Part shown: positions 36,500-45,159 of the stretch, piece by piece | Layout of the letters: each line of letters begins with the position of its first letter | How positions within the stretch are numbered: position 1 is the stretch's first letter | From: Cerasicoccus sp. TK19100 | GTDB taxonomy: Bacteria > Verrucomicrobiota > Verrucomicrobiia > Opitutales > Cerasicoccaceae | Assembly (NCBI RefSeq): GCF_027257155.1 | Contig: NZ_JAPWDU010000004.1 | Location: 434,001 to 498,000 of the forward strand | Length of the DNA: 64,000 bases | Direction of reading: 5' to 3' | Program-made: the position numbers and the translations under genes | Notes under the pieces: generated by a model | Told to the model about the DNA's origin: nothing | Databases searched by the model: none | Seen by the model: the letters and a program-made list of their open reading frames with translations, nothing else

Positions 36500-37102
36500 C
36501 TACTGGACCGCAATCAGGTCCACACGGCGATCCTGCTTGGAGGCTTCGCTGCCCTTGGTAGCACTTTGGTCAGCCTGGAGTTCGCCCATAGCGAGGATTT
36601 CCACGCGGCTGCCGTCAATACCCATTTGCTCAAGGTAAGTCTTCACGCTGTTAGCGCGGCGGTCGCTGAGGCCGTTATTGTATTCCGAGGTGCCGATAGC
36701 GTCGGTGTGGCCTTCGGCAATCAGGCGCGCGCCGGGATTGCTGCGCAGGTAGTCGGCAGCTGCGTCCGCCTTGGAGCGCTCTGCCGGTGGGATGCTGTAT
36801 TGGTCGAAACCAAAGTAAATAGACTCGATCACGTTTTGCGGACCGCCATTCATGCCGTCACCAAAACCGCTGTTCAGGCTGTCGCGGTCTTCGAGGCCGT
36901 CGTCCCAAGCGTTGCCTTGGGTAAAGCCCTGGCCACCGCCGGCTACGTCGCCATAATACTCGCCGTTGATGACATCACTGCCGCCCGGTCGAGTAGGACT
37001 CCCCATAATGGTGTCGCTAGGCTTTGGGTCGGTATCCGAGCAACCGGAGAAAAGAAGAACTGCAAATAAAGATACAAAGGCGAAGTTGAAAACGCGAGAC
37101 AT
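36500..37102 (-). CDS. OmpA/Pal-family peptidoglycan-binding lipoprotein
   Basis: A 200-residue lipoprotein. The ATG at 37102 gives signal MSRVFNFAFVSLFAVLLFSGC (Cys 21), unlike the longer open frame. A Gly/Asn/Asp-rich linker leads to an OmpA C-terminal domain (~88-198): YFGFDQYSIPP, LIAEGHTDAIGTSEYNNGLSDRRANSVKTYL and SKQDRRVDLI. It should be an outer membrane anchor to peptidoglycan like Pal. No tol genes adjoin it. It is divergent from the CbiX-like gene, with only 45 nt between starts. Confidence 0.93.
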   Translation of the reverse strand: MSRVFNFAFVSLFAVLLFSGCSDTDPKPSDTIMGSPTRPGGSDVINGEYYGDVAGGGQGFTQGNAWDDGLEDRDSLNSGFGDGMNGGPQNVIESIYFGFDQYSIPPAERSKADAAADYLRSNPGARLIAEGHTDAIGTSEYNNGLSDRRANSVKTYLEQMGIDGSRVEILAMGELQADQSATKGSEASKQDRRVDLIAVQ

Positions 37103-37147
37103 GCCGCCATAGTTTTGCAGGCCGCCTATCAGGCGCAAGTCATTAAT

Positions 37148-37993
37148 ATGGTCAACGTAAAAAAACCCGCGCCGGAACCGGCCCTGCTCCTCGTCGATAA
37201 CGGATCGCTGCGCGCCGACGCCACCCTCGCCCTTCGCCGGACGGCTGGGAACCTCACCGAACGCCTCGGCCGACTGGTCTCGCCGGTGTCGGTGCTGCAC
37301 TCCAGCAAAGTCCCCCCGGAGCAACTCGACAGCATTCCCGCCGAGACCTTTTTGCCCGCCCTGCGACGCCGACTCAACGCCGGGCAACGTCACTTCCGCG
37401 TCCTGCCCTATTTCATCGGCCCCAGCCGCGCACTCACCGAATACCTGCCCGAACGCATCGAAAAGCTGCGCCAGGAAAACCCCGACTGGGCTGATTTCGA
37501 GGTAGAATTCGCCCCGCCGCTTTTCGCCCCCTCCGAGAACGATGACCGCATCGCCCGCGCCCTGGCTGAGCGCGTGGACCGCGAAATTGCGCGACGCCAG
37601 CTCAAGCAGCCCGGCGTAATCCTCGTCGACCACGGCAGCCCGGAGCCCAAAGTCACCGAAGCGCGCAATGCAATCGGCGATCAGTTGCGCAAACAGCTTG
37701 GCCAGCGCTGCCGGTCGCTCACCGTGGCCTCAATGGAGCGTCGCGACGGACCGGAGTATGATTTTAACGAACCCCTGCTGGAGCGCGCGCTGCGCGAAGT
37801 GGACATCTCCAGCCCGGTGGTCGTGGCCTTGCTGTTCCTCGGGCCCGGTCGACACGCCGGAGAAGGCGGCGACATCGCGCAGATCTGCACCGGGGCGGAA
37901 CACGGCTTGCCCGGCCTCAGGTGTTTCCGCACCGATACCCTCGGCGGCCATCCGCTGATCGAGGAAATCCTGGCGGAGCGTTCGCGGCAGTAG
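37148..37993 (+). CDS. CbiX-like (sirohydrochlorin chelatase superfamily) protein, two domains
   Basis: About 281 residues, made of two related CbiX-type halves: LLLVDNGSLRADATLALRRTAGNL (N-terminal) and VILVDHGSPEPKVTEARNAIGDQL (C-terminal). The C-terminal half has the His of the DHGS chelatase motif; in the N-terminal half this is DNGS, so it probably has lost metal insertion. PYFIGPSRALTEYLPE and LLFLGPGRHAGEGGDIAQI are the paired second motifs. The family inserts Co2+, Ni2+ or Fe2+ into tetrapyrroles. Starting at ATG 37148 trims an 11-residue extension. No other tetrapyrrole gene is nearby, so the substrate is uncertain. Confidence 0.82.
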   Translation: MVNVKKPAPEPALLLVDNGSLRADATLALRRTAGNLTERLGRLVSPVSVLHSSKVPPEQLDSIPAETFLPALRRRLNAGQRHFRVLPYFIGPSRALTEYLPERIEKLRQENPDWADFEVEFAPPLFAPSENDDRIARALAERVDREIARRQLKQPGVILVDHGSPEPKVTEARNAIGDQLRKQLGQRCRSLTVASMERRDGPEYDFNEPLLERALREVDISSPVVVALLFLGPGRHAGEGGDIAQICTGAEHGLPGLRCFRTDTLGGHPLIEEILAERSRQ

Positions 37994-38022
37994 AGCGGAA
38001 GGATGCAGGTGTCTAGCGGAAC

Positions 38023-38131
38023 GCGGATGCTAAGCGGATCGCGAATTTCCACATTCGCTTACTATCCATCTGTTTTTATAAATCGTAGATAGTATGCGAA
38101 TGTGGAAATTCGCGATCCACTAAGTATCCGC
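38023..38131. repeat. Long imperfect palindrome (potential 44-bp stem)
   Basis: GGATCGCGAATTTCCACATT and its continuation (38036-38066) pair with 38089-38119 over 31 bp with a single mismatch. The pairing continues outward with a few mismatches to 38023 and 38131. The loop is ~22 nt and AT-rich. It lies between the CbiX-like gene and the terminator of the response regulator gene. A MITE/REP-like element or a structured RNA are possible. No second full copy is in the window. Confidence 0.85.
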
Positions 38132-38142
38132 CAGACATCCGC

Positions 38143-38170
38143 AAAAAAACGCGCTCCAGTGGGGAACGCG
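38143..38170 (-). terminator. Terminator of the response regulator gene
   Basis: On the minus strand CGCGTTCC pairs with GGAGCGCG (one mismatch) around a 5-nt loop and is followed by seven T residues (38143-38149 as A on the plus strand). It lies ~80 nt past the stop of the gene ending at 38252. Confidence 0.65.
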
Positions 38171-38185
38171 CTTTTCAAAAAGATC

Positions 38186-38213
38186 ATTTGCCCACTGGGC
38201 AAATCTATCGATC
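38186..38213. repeat. ATTTGCCCACTGGGCAAAT repeat with ATCGAT flank
   Basis: Palindrome 38186-38204 followed by CTATCGATCCAAG. The inverted strand of 63745-63773 reads ATTTGCGCAGTGCGCAAAT followed by CTATCGATGCAA, so both palindrome and flank are shared. The C-to-G changes in the arms are compensated, which preserves pairing. Confidence 0.75.
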
Positions 38214-38251
38214 CAAGCTTCAACAAGCTCAGCTCTGGCCGGGAGGTTGGC

Positions 38252-38920
38252 TTAGGCGGTTTGTTGGGGGGTGCGGACCATGCCTTCGACGAGGCCGTGC
38301 TGGATTGCGAAACGCGTCAAGCTGGCGACGTCGTGCAGATCGAGCTTCTTCATCAGGTTGGTGCGGTGGTTTTCCGCTGTCTTCACGCTGATGCTGAGCT
38401 TTTGCGCAACTTCCTTGGTGCTGTAGCTTTCGGCAATGAGCTGGAGGATTTCGCGCTCGCGGGCCGTGAGCACCTCGACGCCCTTTTTGGCGTTGGCGCT
38501 CGGGTTGAGCACGGCTTCACGCAGCATTTGCGCGACTTCCGGGCCAAAGTAGCTGCCGCCGTTGGCGACGATATCAATGCCCTTGCGCAACTCGGAAAGC
38601 GGCGCGGACTTTTCCACGAAACCGTGGGCACCGGCCTGCAAGAGTTCACGAACCAAAGACGGATTCTGGTAACCGGAGAACACCAGCACACGCGAATTGC
38701 GCAGTTGCTTGGCAATGCGGCGGAGGACCTCCGCGCCATTGAGCCCCGGCAACATAATGTCCAGAACGATAAAATCAGGCTTCTGCTCCAGGCAGATATT
38801 AAGTGCTTCCTGCCCCTCGCCGGATTCGGCGATGACTTCAAAGCCGGGCGTCGAGCGGATGATGTCCGCAATCATTTCGCGAACGGCGGTCTGGTCTTCA
38901 ATGATGGCTACTGTTTTCAT
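38252..38920 (-). CDS. NarL/FixJ-type response regulator (LuxR output)
   Basis: A 222-residue two-component regulator. The receiver domain (1-120) has acidic E8/D9, phospho-acceptor D54 in [11 protein letters not shown]82 and K104 (VEKSAP). The C-terminal LuxR helix-turn-helix (~148-205) is [43 protein letters not shown]. It should bind DNA when phosphorylated by a histidine kinase that is not encoded in this window, so it is an orphan regulator. The ~390 nt upstream are AT-rich and non-coding and probably hold its promoter. Confidence 0.95.
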   Translation of the reverse strand: MKTVAIIEDQTAVREMIADIIRSTPGFEVIAESGEGQEALNICLEQKPDFIVLDIMLPGLNGAEVLRRIAKQLRNSRVLVFSGYQNPSLVRELLQAGAHGFVEKSAPLSELRKGIDIVANGGSYFGPEVAQMLREAVLNPSANAKKGVEVLTAREREILQLIAESYSTKEVAQKLSISVKTAENHRTNLMKKLDLHDVASLTRFAIQHGLVEGMVRTPQQTA

Positions 38921-39312
38921 GCCGGTCCGTAGTGATTAGTTGTTAATGTATTGGTTATTAAATTTCTGATGGCCGTAACGGGTGTTGCGGAGATAGTTTA
39001 ATATAACTTATATTGCTAAACAATGGAAAGGTAAAACATCCAAATTTCCAACCTAAACAGCCCTAAACGCTTGTTTTTGACTTATTTTTCGTAAAAGAAC
39101 CGCCACAATTTAGAAAAGTTACCTATTTTCGGCTCAATATTTTGATACAAGCGAGCTGGGGGAGATTCGAGTCATCACTACAGAACGATGCGCCTAATTG
39201 CCTGAAGCAAGATGGCCACAGGCGTCACTGAGAGATTGCCCCGGGCAGCGTAAAGGCGGATAAAATCATCTGGAGTTGCCAGCCCCGGAAGCAACGCTAG
39301 AGTTACGCGCCG
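38921..39312. other. Intergenic region 38921-39312
   Basis: 392 bases, AT-rich in the first 250, between the divergent response regulator and J-domain genes. Apart from the expected promoters I see no gene, repeat or strong hairpin. Confidence 0.6.
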
Positions 39313-39777
39313 ATGATTCCACAACGTGATCAACCGTGGTTTGAATTTCAGCTCGTGCAGCCCGATGGCACCGAGTTCACTGAGTCGCTGCCAGCGGAGA
39401 CCACCCGCGAGGCCATGGAGAAAATGCGCCGCATTTACCCCAACGCACGCCTCACGCTGAAGCGTCATTATAAAAAAGACCACTTGTTCGAACAAAGCGG
39501 GCCGACTTACGCCAAACAGGAATCCAAGCCTCCGCCACGCCCCGAGGCCAACCCACCGGCCCTGAAAAAGAACTCCGCCAAAGACTTCCGTGCGGTATTC
39601 AACGTCTCGGAAGACGCCGACTTTTCCGCCGTTAAAAAAGCCTACCTCGACGCCCTGAAGCGCTACCACCCGGACCGCGTCGCCGATCTCGGCGAAGAGC
39701 TGGTCGAGCTGGCAGAGAAAAAGACCCGCGAATACAACGAGGCATTCAAGGCGGCCAAGGCTCATTTTAAAAAGTAG
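39313..39777 (+). CDS. J-domain (DnaJ-like) protein
   Basis: A 154-residue soluble protein. The N-terminal ~70 residues are uncharacterised (WFEFQLVQPDGTEFTESLPAETT), followed by a Pro-rich linker. Residues ~90-152 form a J domain with the diagnostic HPD in ALKRYHPDRVADLG. It should stimulate an Hsp70 ATPase and direct it to a client. It lacks the Gly/Phe and zinc regions of DnaJ, so it is a specialised co-chaperone. It is ~110 nt upstream of thrH on the same strand. Confidence 0.88.
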   Translation: MIPQRDQPWFEFQLVQPDGTEFTESLPAETTREAMEKMRRIYPNARLTLKRHYKKDHLFEQSGPTYAKQESKPPPRPEANPPALKKNSAKDFRAVFNVSEDADFSAVKKAYLDALKRYHPDRVADLGEELVELAEKKTREYNEAFKAAKAHFKK

Positions 39778-39827
39778 CTTGCCCAGAACGGCTTGCAGCA
39801 TTGAGCGTCATTGCAGGCTGAAAGTTT

Positions 39828-39848
39828 CTGGATGCAACGGCACGTTGC
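39828..39848. repeat. CTGGATGCA + GCAACG-GCA-CGTTGC repeat
   Basis: A 21-nt sequence matching 35407-35427 at all but two positions. The two differences are on opposite arms of the 6-bp hairpin and restore pairing (G-C replaced by A-T), which suggests selection on structure. Confidence 0.7.
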
Positions 39849-39885
39849 CCTTGACCCCGCGCGCGCCCGCGTGAAGATGCACGCC

Positions 39886-40491
39886 ATGAAGTTAGTTTGC
39901 CTGGACTTGGAAGGGGTGCTAATCCCGGAAATTTGGAAAGCCGTTGCCGAGCGCACGAAAGTGGACGCCCTGCTGCGCACGACCCGCGACGAGCCCGACT
40001 ATGACGTGCTCATGAACTACCGCCTGGACATCCTGGCCAAGCACGACATCCGCCTGCCGCTGATCCAGGAAGTCATTGGCGAGCTCACCCCGCTGCCCGG
40101 TGCCAAGGAGTTTACCGAATGGCTCGTCAGCCAGTCGCGGCTCATCATCCTGTCCGACACCTTTGCGCAGTTCGCGCAGCCGCTCATGGCCCAACTTGGC
40201 TTCCCGACTCTCTTTTGCCACGAGTTAATCGTCGACCCGGAAGGCCGCATCACCGGCTATCAGCTCCGCCAGGACAACCAAAAGGAAAAGGCCGTCCGCG
40301 CCCTGCAGAGCCTGAACTTCGAGATCGCCGCCGCCGGTGACTCCTACAACGACCTGACCATGCTCCGCTCGGCAAACCGCGCGTTCCTCTTCCGCCCCAG
40401 CGACCAATTCGCCCAGGAAAATAGCGACCTCCCCGTCTGCACCGAGCACGACCAGCTCAAGGCGCACCTGGAGAAGTTTTTGGCGGAGTAA
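39886..40491 (+). CDS. thrH: ThrH-like phosphoserine phosphatase / homoserine phosphotransferase
   Basis: A 201-residue HAD-superfamily enzyme. The ATG at 39886 places the nucleophile motif at the N-terminus (MKLVCLDLEGVLIPEIW), as in Pseudomonas ThrH, where DxEG replaces the usual DxDG. Further motifs are ILSDTFAQF (Ser), the Lys in DNQKEKAV and GDSYNDLTML (acidic pair). ThrH dephosphorylates phosphoserine and can transfer the phosphate to homoserine. Its length matches the family. No serine or threonine pathway gene is adjacent. Confidence 0.92.
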   Translation: MKLVCLDLEGVLIPEIWKAVAERTKVDALLRTTRDEPDYDVLMNYRLDILAKHDIRLPLIQEVIGELTPLPGAKEFTEWLVSQSRLIILSDTFAQFAQPLMAQLGFPTLFCHELIVDPEGRITGYQLRQDNQKEKAVRALQSLNFEIAAAGDSYNDLTMLRSANRAFLFRPSDQFAQENSDLPVCTEHDQLKAHLEKFLAE

Positions 40492-40552
40492 AGGCGTACC
40501 TCAACCCTAAGGAAAAGTTCGACAACTTCAGTTAAGCGACTAGGCTTTTAGC

Positions 40553-40750
40553 ATGAGCATCACGCAATTAATTGACGAGGTAGATCGCCTTGAGCCAACT
40601 GACCGCAAGCGTCTAATGGCCCATTTGGTCCTGCGTCGATTACGCGAAAACGAAGCTTACAGAGCCGAAATCACCCGGCGAATTGACGATAAGACACCCG
40701 GTGCCTGGGTATCATTGGAGGAGTTTGAAGCTCGCTTAAAAGATAATTAG
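40553..40750 (+). CDS. Putative antitoxin of a small toxin-antitoxin pair
   Basis: A 65-residue acidic/basic helical protein (ITQLIDEVDRLEPTDRKRLMAHLVLRRL...VSLEEFEARLKDN). The ending is typical of antitoxins of the ParD/RelB-like addiction-module group, whose C-terminus wraps the toxin. It stops 3 nt before the GTG start of the RelE/ParE-like gene, so the two are translated together. The family could not be named precisely. Confidence 0.72.
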   Translation: MSITQLIDEVDRLEPTDRKRLMAHLVLRRLRENEAYRAEITRRIDDKTPGAWVSLEEFEARLKDN

Positions 40751-40753
40751 TCC

Positions 40754-41008
40754 GTGAATTACGACGTTTTCATCAGCGAACGTTGCACGGATTTCCTTCT
40801 CGCCAAGGTTAAACAGGACGGCACCAGACTTCTCTACGAAGTGCGCAAACTGGGAAAAGATCCTTTTCGCGAACCGGATTTTTCCGAGGGTGACAGCGAT
40901 GGAGATGTCTGCGGACTGATTATCGATGAATATGTTTTGCTCTACCGTGTCGACCACGCCTTAAAACGAGTTCTCGTTGTCGACATTACTTACGCCGATC
41001 AAATATAG
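40754..41008 (+). CDS. Putative RelE/ParE-superfamily toxin
   Basis: An 84-residue protein starting with GTG. Size, position after a small antitoxin-like gene, and the pattern [51 protein letters not shown] (beta strands ending in a hydrophobic strand) fit the RelE/ParE fold. The catalytic residues of RelE are not evident, so whether it cleaves mRNA or inhibits gyrase cannot be said. Confidence 0.72.
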   Translation: MNYDVFISERCTDFLLAKVKQDGTRLLYEVRKLGKDPFREPDFSEGDSDGDVCGLIIDEYVLLYRVDHALKRVLVVDITYADQI

Positions 41009-41049
41009 GTTGCCATAAGGACACACTACCCAACTCTTATTTAGGAACC

Positions 41050-42252
41050 ATGCCCAAGACGACTAAAGACCAAGGCCGTTACGCCGCGCGCGGCGTTTCC
41101 AGCAGCAAAAAAGAAGTTCACGCCACCGTGGACAACCTCGACCGCGGGCTCTTTCCGGGCGCGTTCTGCAAGATCACTGAGGACTATCTGACCGGCAACA
41201 AGAAGAAGTGCAACGTCATCCACAGCGATGGCAGCGGCACCAAGTCCAACGTCGCCTACCTGCACTATCAGGAGACCGGCGACGCGTCCGTTTTCCGCGG
41301 CATCGCCCAGGACAGCATCGTCATGAACGTGGACGACCTGCTCTGCGTCGGCGTGACTGACGGCGTGCTGCTCTCCAGCACCGTCAACCGCAATGCCCGC
41401 CGCTTCCCCGGCGCCGCGCTCGCGGAGCTCATTCAGGGCACAGAAGACTTTCTCGGCACGCTGCGCGAGTTCGGTTTCGGCATCCAAAGCGGCGGCGGTG
41501 AAACCGCGGACGTCGGCGACCTCGTCGGCACGGTGACCGTTGACTCCTGCGCAACCGCCGTCATGAACCGCGACAAGGTTATCACGGGCGACAAGATCAA
41601 GCCCGGTCTGGCGATCATTGGCATCAGCTCCGCTGGCCAGTGCAACTACGAGTCCGCGCCCAACAGCGGCATCGGCAGCAACGGCCTAACCAGCGCCCGC
41701 CACGACCTGCTCTGCCCCTACTACCGCGAAAAGTATCCCGAAACCTACGACGCCACGACCGACAAAGAGCTCGTCTACTGCGGTCCTTACAAGCTCGAGG
41801 ACGAGCTACCCGGCGCGGACGGCATGACCGTCGGCGAGGCCCTGCTCTCCCCGACCCGCACCTACGCACCCGTTGTAGCCAAGCTGCTCAAGGAATTTCC
41901 CGACGACATCCGCGGCCTCGTCCACTGCTCCGGCGGCGGTCAGACCAAGTGCCTGCGCTTCGGTAAAAAGGTCCACTTCGTGAAGGACAACCTCATGCCG
42001 CTGCCGCCGATTTTCACGGCGATCCAAAAGGCCAGCAAGTCCACTTGGAAGGAAATGTATCAGGTATACAACATGGGCCACCGCCTCGAAGTCTTCGTCC
42101 CGAAGAGCAAGGTAAAGAAGGTCCTCGCTGCGATCGAAAGCTTCGGCCTGGACGCCCAGCAAATCGGCCACACCGAGAAGTCCGAAAAGCCCGGCGGCCA
42201 GAACCACCTGACCTTGATGCACGGCAAGAAGGCCCTGAAATACGCCCTTTAG
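41050..42252 (+). CDS. purM: Phosphoribosylformylglycinamidine cyclo-ligase (AIR synthase), long form
   Basis: A 400-residue purine biosynthesis enzyme that closes the imidazole ring of AIR with ATP. It is of the longer type known from Bacteroidetes: [67 protein letters not shown] and [27 protein letters not shown]- and FGAM-binding Gly/Asp segments are intact. AGGA precedes the ATG. No other pur gene is in the window. Confidence 0.88.
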   Translation: MPKTTKDQGRYAARGVSSSKKEVHATVDNLDRGLFPGAFCKITEDYLTGNKKKCNVIHSDGSGTKSNVAYLHYQETGDASVFRGIAQDSIVMNVDDLLCVGVTDGVLLSSTVNRNARRFPGAALAELIQGTEDFLGTLREFGFGIQSGGGETADVGDLVGTVTVDSCATAVMNRDKVITGDKIKPGLAIIGISSAGQCNYESAPNSGIGSNGLTSARHDLLCPYYREKYPETYDATTDKELVYCGPYKLEDELPGADGMTVGEALLSPTRTYAPVVAKLLKEFPDDIRGLVHCSGGGQTKCLRFGKKVHFVKDNLMPLPPIFTAIQKASKSTWKEMYQVYNMGHRLEVFVPKSKVKKVLAAIESFGLDAQQIGHTEKSEKPGGQNHLTLMHGKKALKYAL

Positions 42253-42300
42253 ATTCAGCCATCCATTTGCGATAAGCGCCTGTTGCCTTATATTGTAGGC

Positions 42301-42735
42301 ATGAAATTAAGCGCTATCGTTACCGGCTTTGCCGCATTCAGCGCGCCATTATTGGCGCAGGAATCCGCCAAATCGCTTGAGGATTTTCGCTGGGAGCATC
42401 GTATACTGCTGGCCAAAATTGAAAACGAAAAGCAATTGGCGGCATTCAATCTCGAGCTGGATCAATACGCACCGGAACTGCTGGATCGAAAGCTGGTTGT
42501 CCTCTACACTGAAGGCGACCATTTGTGGTATCGCTTCTTAGACACGCCACCGGTTGAGTCGGGCAAACTGATCGAGCAAATTGGGTCGAAATTGAAAGAC
42601 CAAGACCTTGTCCTGATTGGTTTGGATGGTGGTGCCAAAGCACAATTCGACTGGAGCAACTTTGAGCTGCAGAATGTCTTCGCCCAAATTGATCGAATGC
42701 CGATGCGACGGGCCGAACTGCGCGAGCGGCAGTAA
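42301..42735 (+). CDS. Secreted DUF4174 protein
   Basis: A 144-residue protein with signal peptide (cleavage near LLA-Q), starting at ATG 42301. The mature part SLEDFRWEHRILLAKI, followed by DLVLIGLDGGAKAQFDW, matches DUF4174, a thioredoxin-fold-like family of unknown function. It lacks a CxxC motif. It converges with the beta-lactamase-fold gene, leaving only 5 nt between stops. Confidence 0.78.
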   Translation: MKLSAIVTGFAAFSAPLLAQESAKSLEDFRWEHRILLAKIENEKQLAAFNLELDQYAPELLDRKLVVLYTEGDHLWYRFLDTPPVESGKLIEQIGSKLKDQDLVLIGLDGGAKAQFDWSNFELQNVFAQIDRMPMRRAELRERQ

Positions 42736-42740
42736 AATAT

Positions 42741-44111
42741 CTACTGCACGCGCTTTCCGTTAATCTTCTTCAGGCCGATCATCATGGTCAGTGAATCGAC
42801 GCGGCCACGATTCTCATTGAAGCTGATGCGGACATCTCCCGTGGCGTAGGCAAAGTCATTTGGGCCGACCGGATAGACGCGATAGCTCGGCTGCCCGGGG
42901 ATCTGCGCGTAGAGCTTGCCGCCGTCATTGGTAATGATGATATCTGCATCCGGCCCCACCCGATAAACGCCCACATAATTGCGCAGCTGCTTCACCGGCC
43001 GAATGCCACTCGGCGGCGGCTTGGGCAGCGGATATTGCTCGGGATCCAAGATGTAAAAGCCGACATCATCCAGCCCCTGTCCGCTGTTCGAGAGCACCAC
43101 ACAGCCGGTGCGGGTGCTGGGATTAAAGCCAACGTAGGCCGAGTAGCCTGCCGTCTTGCCATTTTGCCAATAGATCGGGGCCAGCCCTTTTTGCGTCAAA
43201 TGCCAGCCGTAGCAGACGCTGGTGTTGGGCATGGAGGTTTTCATGTAAACATTCTGCGTGGTCTTAATCGCGCGGATGTCGTCGGTATCGAGTTTGATCA
43301 TCTGCATGTTTGCCGCGACGAAGCGCAACAAGTCGCGCGCCGATGAGCAGATTGCACCGCCACCGGCCAAGCCATCCCAATGCCAGTTCGGGACGACCTG
43401 TCGGCCATTGTGCCCAGGGATCATTTTCTCCGGATCGGGCGAGGCCGTGGTGTCCTTCAGCGCAAGTGGACGCGACACATAGGTGTCGATGACTTCGCCG
43501 TAGGTCTTATTGGTCCGCAGCGTCAGCACATGGCCGAGCAGTCCGTAGCCAAACATGGAAAATTGATACTCCTGCCCCGGCGGAATCGTCAGCCCGATCA
43601 CGGTGATTCCCATGTAGACATGGTGGTGCGAGAAGTCCGCAAACGGGTCCAGCGGATTGGCGGGCTGGAGGTTTGGCGGATTGTGCGGAAGACCGCTGGT
43701 GTGCGTGGCCAGGTGCATAAGCAGCAATGGCAAGTGGCCGAAGTGCGGCGTGTTCACATAGTCGGGGATAAAGGCGTTCACCGGCTGTGACCAAGTGAGC
43801 TGGCGGTCCACGACGAGCGCCGACGTAGCCGTGGCGGTAAAGACGTTCGACACCGACCCGATCTCAAATTGGTCGTCCGGCTTCGGTGGCCGCGGGTCGT
43901 CTTTGGAAATCTGCCCGGCCGTCAGGTAATTCTGTCCGGAAAGGTCGATCACGCCAACAATGATGGACTGGTTCAAATCGCGGTCCACCAACGCGTCAAT
44001 GTATTCCTGCACACGGCTGGCATCGTATTTCTCAGCGCTCAAAGGCGCGCAGAAAAACGCCACCAACAGCGAAAAAATCAACAACGGGGAAATAGTCTTT
44101 TCTGAAAGCAC
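42741..44111 (-). CDS. Secreted beta-lactamase-fold protein with altered catalytic motifs
   Basis: A 456-residue protein. A GTG at 44111 gives a signal peptide (LLIFSLLVAFFCAPLSA-E); the longer frame upstream is the antisense of pyrC. Residues ~30-360 fit the class C beta-lactamase/AmpH fold, but the motifs are changed. Motif 1 reads S-V-S-N (residues 86-89) where S-x-x-K is expected, motif 2 reads F-S-M where Y-x-N is expected (near 183), and motif 3 reads NGKTAG rather than HxG. A C-terminal ~90-residue beta domain follows. It probably binds rather than hydrolyses its ligand. It is divergent from pyrC by 24 nt. Confidence 0.85.
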   Translation of the reverse strand: MLSEKTISPLLIFSLLVAFFCAPLSAEKYDASRVQEYIDALVDRDLNQSIIVGVIDLSGQNYLTAGQISKDDPRPPKPDDQFEIGSVSNVFTATATSALVVDRQLTWSQPVNAFIPDYVNTPHFGHLPLLLMHLATHTSGLPHNPPNLQPANPLDPFADFSHHHVYMGITVIGLTIPPGQEYQFSMFGYGLLGHVLTLRTNKTYGEVIDTYVSRPLALKDTTASPDPEKMIPGHNGRQVVPNWHWDGLAGGGAICSSARDLLRFVAANMQMIKLDTDDIRAIKTTQNVYMKTSMPNTSVCYGWHLTQKGLAPIYWQNGKTAGYSAYVGFNPSTRTGCVVLSNSGQGLDDVGFYILDPEQYPLPKPPPSGIRPVKQLRNYVGVYRVGPDADIIITNDGGKLYAQIPGQPSYRVYPVGPNDFAYATGDVRISFNENRGRVDSLTMMIGLKKINGKRVQ

Positions 44112-44135
44112 GGAACGGGTGTAGCGTAGCCCGCG

Positions 44136-45125
44136 ATGGAAATCAAACTCAAGTCGCCGCTCGATATGCACCTGCACCTCCGCGAAGGAGAGATGCTTAA
44201 GACCGTTGCCCCGCTGACCTCGCAGCACTTTTCGGGTGCCATCATCATGCCCAATCTGGTGCCGCCCGTCGACAACCTGGACCGCCTCCTCGCCTACCGC
44301 GACGAGATCCTGGCCGCGACCGCGGGCGACGACTTCGAGCCGTTCATGACGCTCTTTTTCCGCTCCTACACACGCGCAGAGCTCGAAGCCGCCATGCCGT
44401 ATATCACCGCGATCAAGCTCTACCCGGCCGGCATTACTACCAACTCCGAGGGCGGCGTGAAGGAGCTCGCCGAGGCTGAATCCACCATGGCGCTGATGGA
44501 AGAGCTTGGCATTCCGCTGCTCGTCCACGGTGAGACCAATGGCTTCGTGATGGACCGCGAGCGCGAATTTTTAACAGTTTACGAACAGATCGCGACGAAG
44601 TTTCCGAAGTTGAAAATCGTCATGGAGCACATCACCACCGCCCACGCCGTGGCCCTGCTCGACAAGTTTGACAACCTCCACGCGACCGTCACCGCGCACC
44701 ACCTGATCATCACGCTCGACGACGTGGCTGGCGGCATGCTCAATCCGCACCTGTTCTGTAAGCCCATAGCGAAACGGCCCGACGACCGCGACGCGCTGCT
44801 CAACGCCGCCCTCTCCGCCCACCCGAAGCTCAGCCTCGGCACCGACAGCGCCCCCCACCCCCAGCACAAGAAGGAATGCTGCGGCTGCGCGGCCGGCGTC
44901 TTCACCGCGCCAATCACCCTCCCGCTCATGGCGGATCTCTTTGCCAAGCACAACGCGCTGGACAAGCTCCAGGCCTTTGTCTCCGACAACGCGCACCGCA
45001 TCTACGGCGTCACCCCGCCGGAAAAGATCATCACCCTGCGCGACGAAGCCATGTCCATTCCCGAGAAATACGGCGACGTCGTCCCCATGTGGGCCGGACA
45101 GGAGCTGGGCTGGAGCGTGGTTTAG
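44136..45125 (+). CDS. pyrC: Dihydroorotase (class II)
   Basis: A 329-residue zinc amidohydrolase of pyrimidine synthesis. The metal pair HxH is in [11 protein letters not shown] (H12, H14), the carboxylated Lys is in [13 protein letters not shown], further His ligands are in LLVHGETNG and [10 protein letters not shown], and the Asp base is in [23 protein letters not shown]. Length and motifs match E. coli PyrC. The start is 24 nt from the divergent beta-lactamase-fold gene. A 35-nt gap separates it from the lipoprotein gene that follows. Confidence 0.96.
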   Translation: MEIKLKSPLDMHLHLREGEMLKTVAPLTSQHFSGAIIMPNLVPPVDNLDRLLAYRDEILAATAGDDFEPFMTLFFRSYTRAELEAAMPYITAIKLYPAGITTNSEGGVKELAEAESTMALMEELGIPLLVHGETNGFVMDREREFLTVYEQIATKFPKLKIVMEHITTAHAVALLDKFDNLHATVTAHHLIITLDDVAGGMLNPHLFCKPIAKRPDDRDALLNAALSAHPKLSLGTDSAPHPQHKKECCGCAAGVFTAPITLPLMADLFAKHNALDKLQAFVSDNAHRIYGVTPPEKIITLRDEAMSIPEKYGDVVPMWAGQELGWSVV

Positions 45126-45159
45126 CGACAAGCCCGAACACAAGGTGATATCAATTGGC

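Noticed and set aside
44112-44528. N-terminal extension of the beta-lactamase-fold frame
   Set aside because: It is the antisense of pyrC, has no hydrophobic or family similarity, and precedes a clear signal peptide starting at the GTG 44111.
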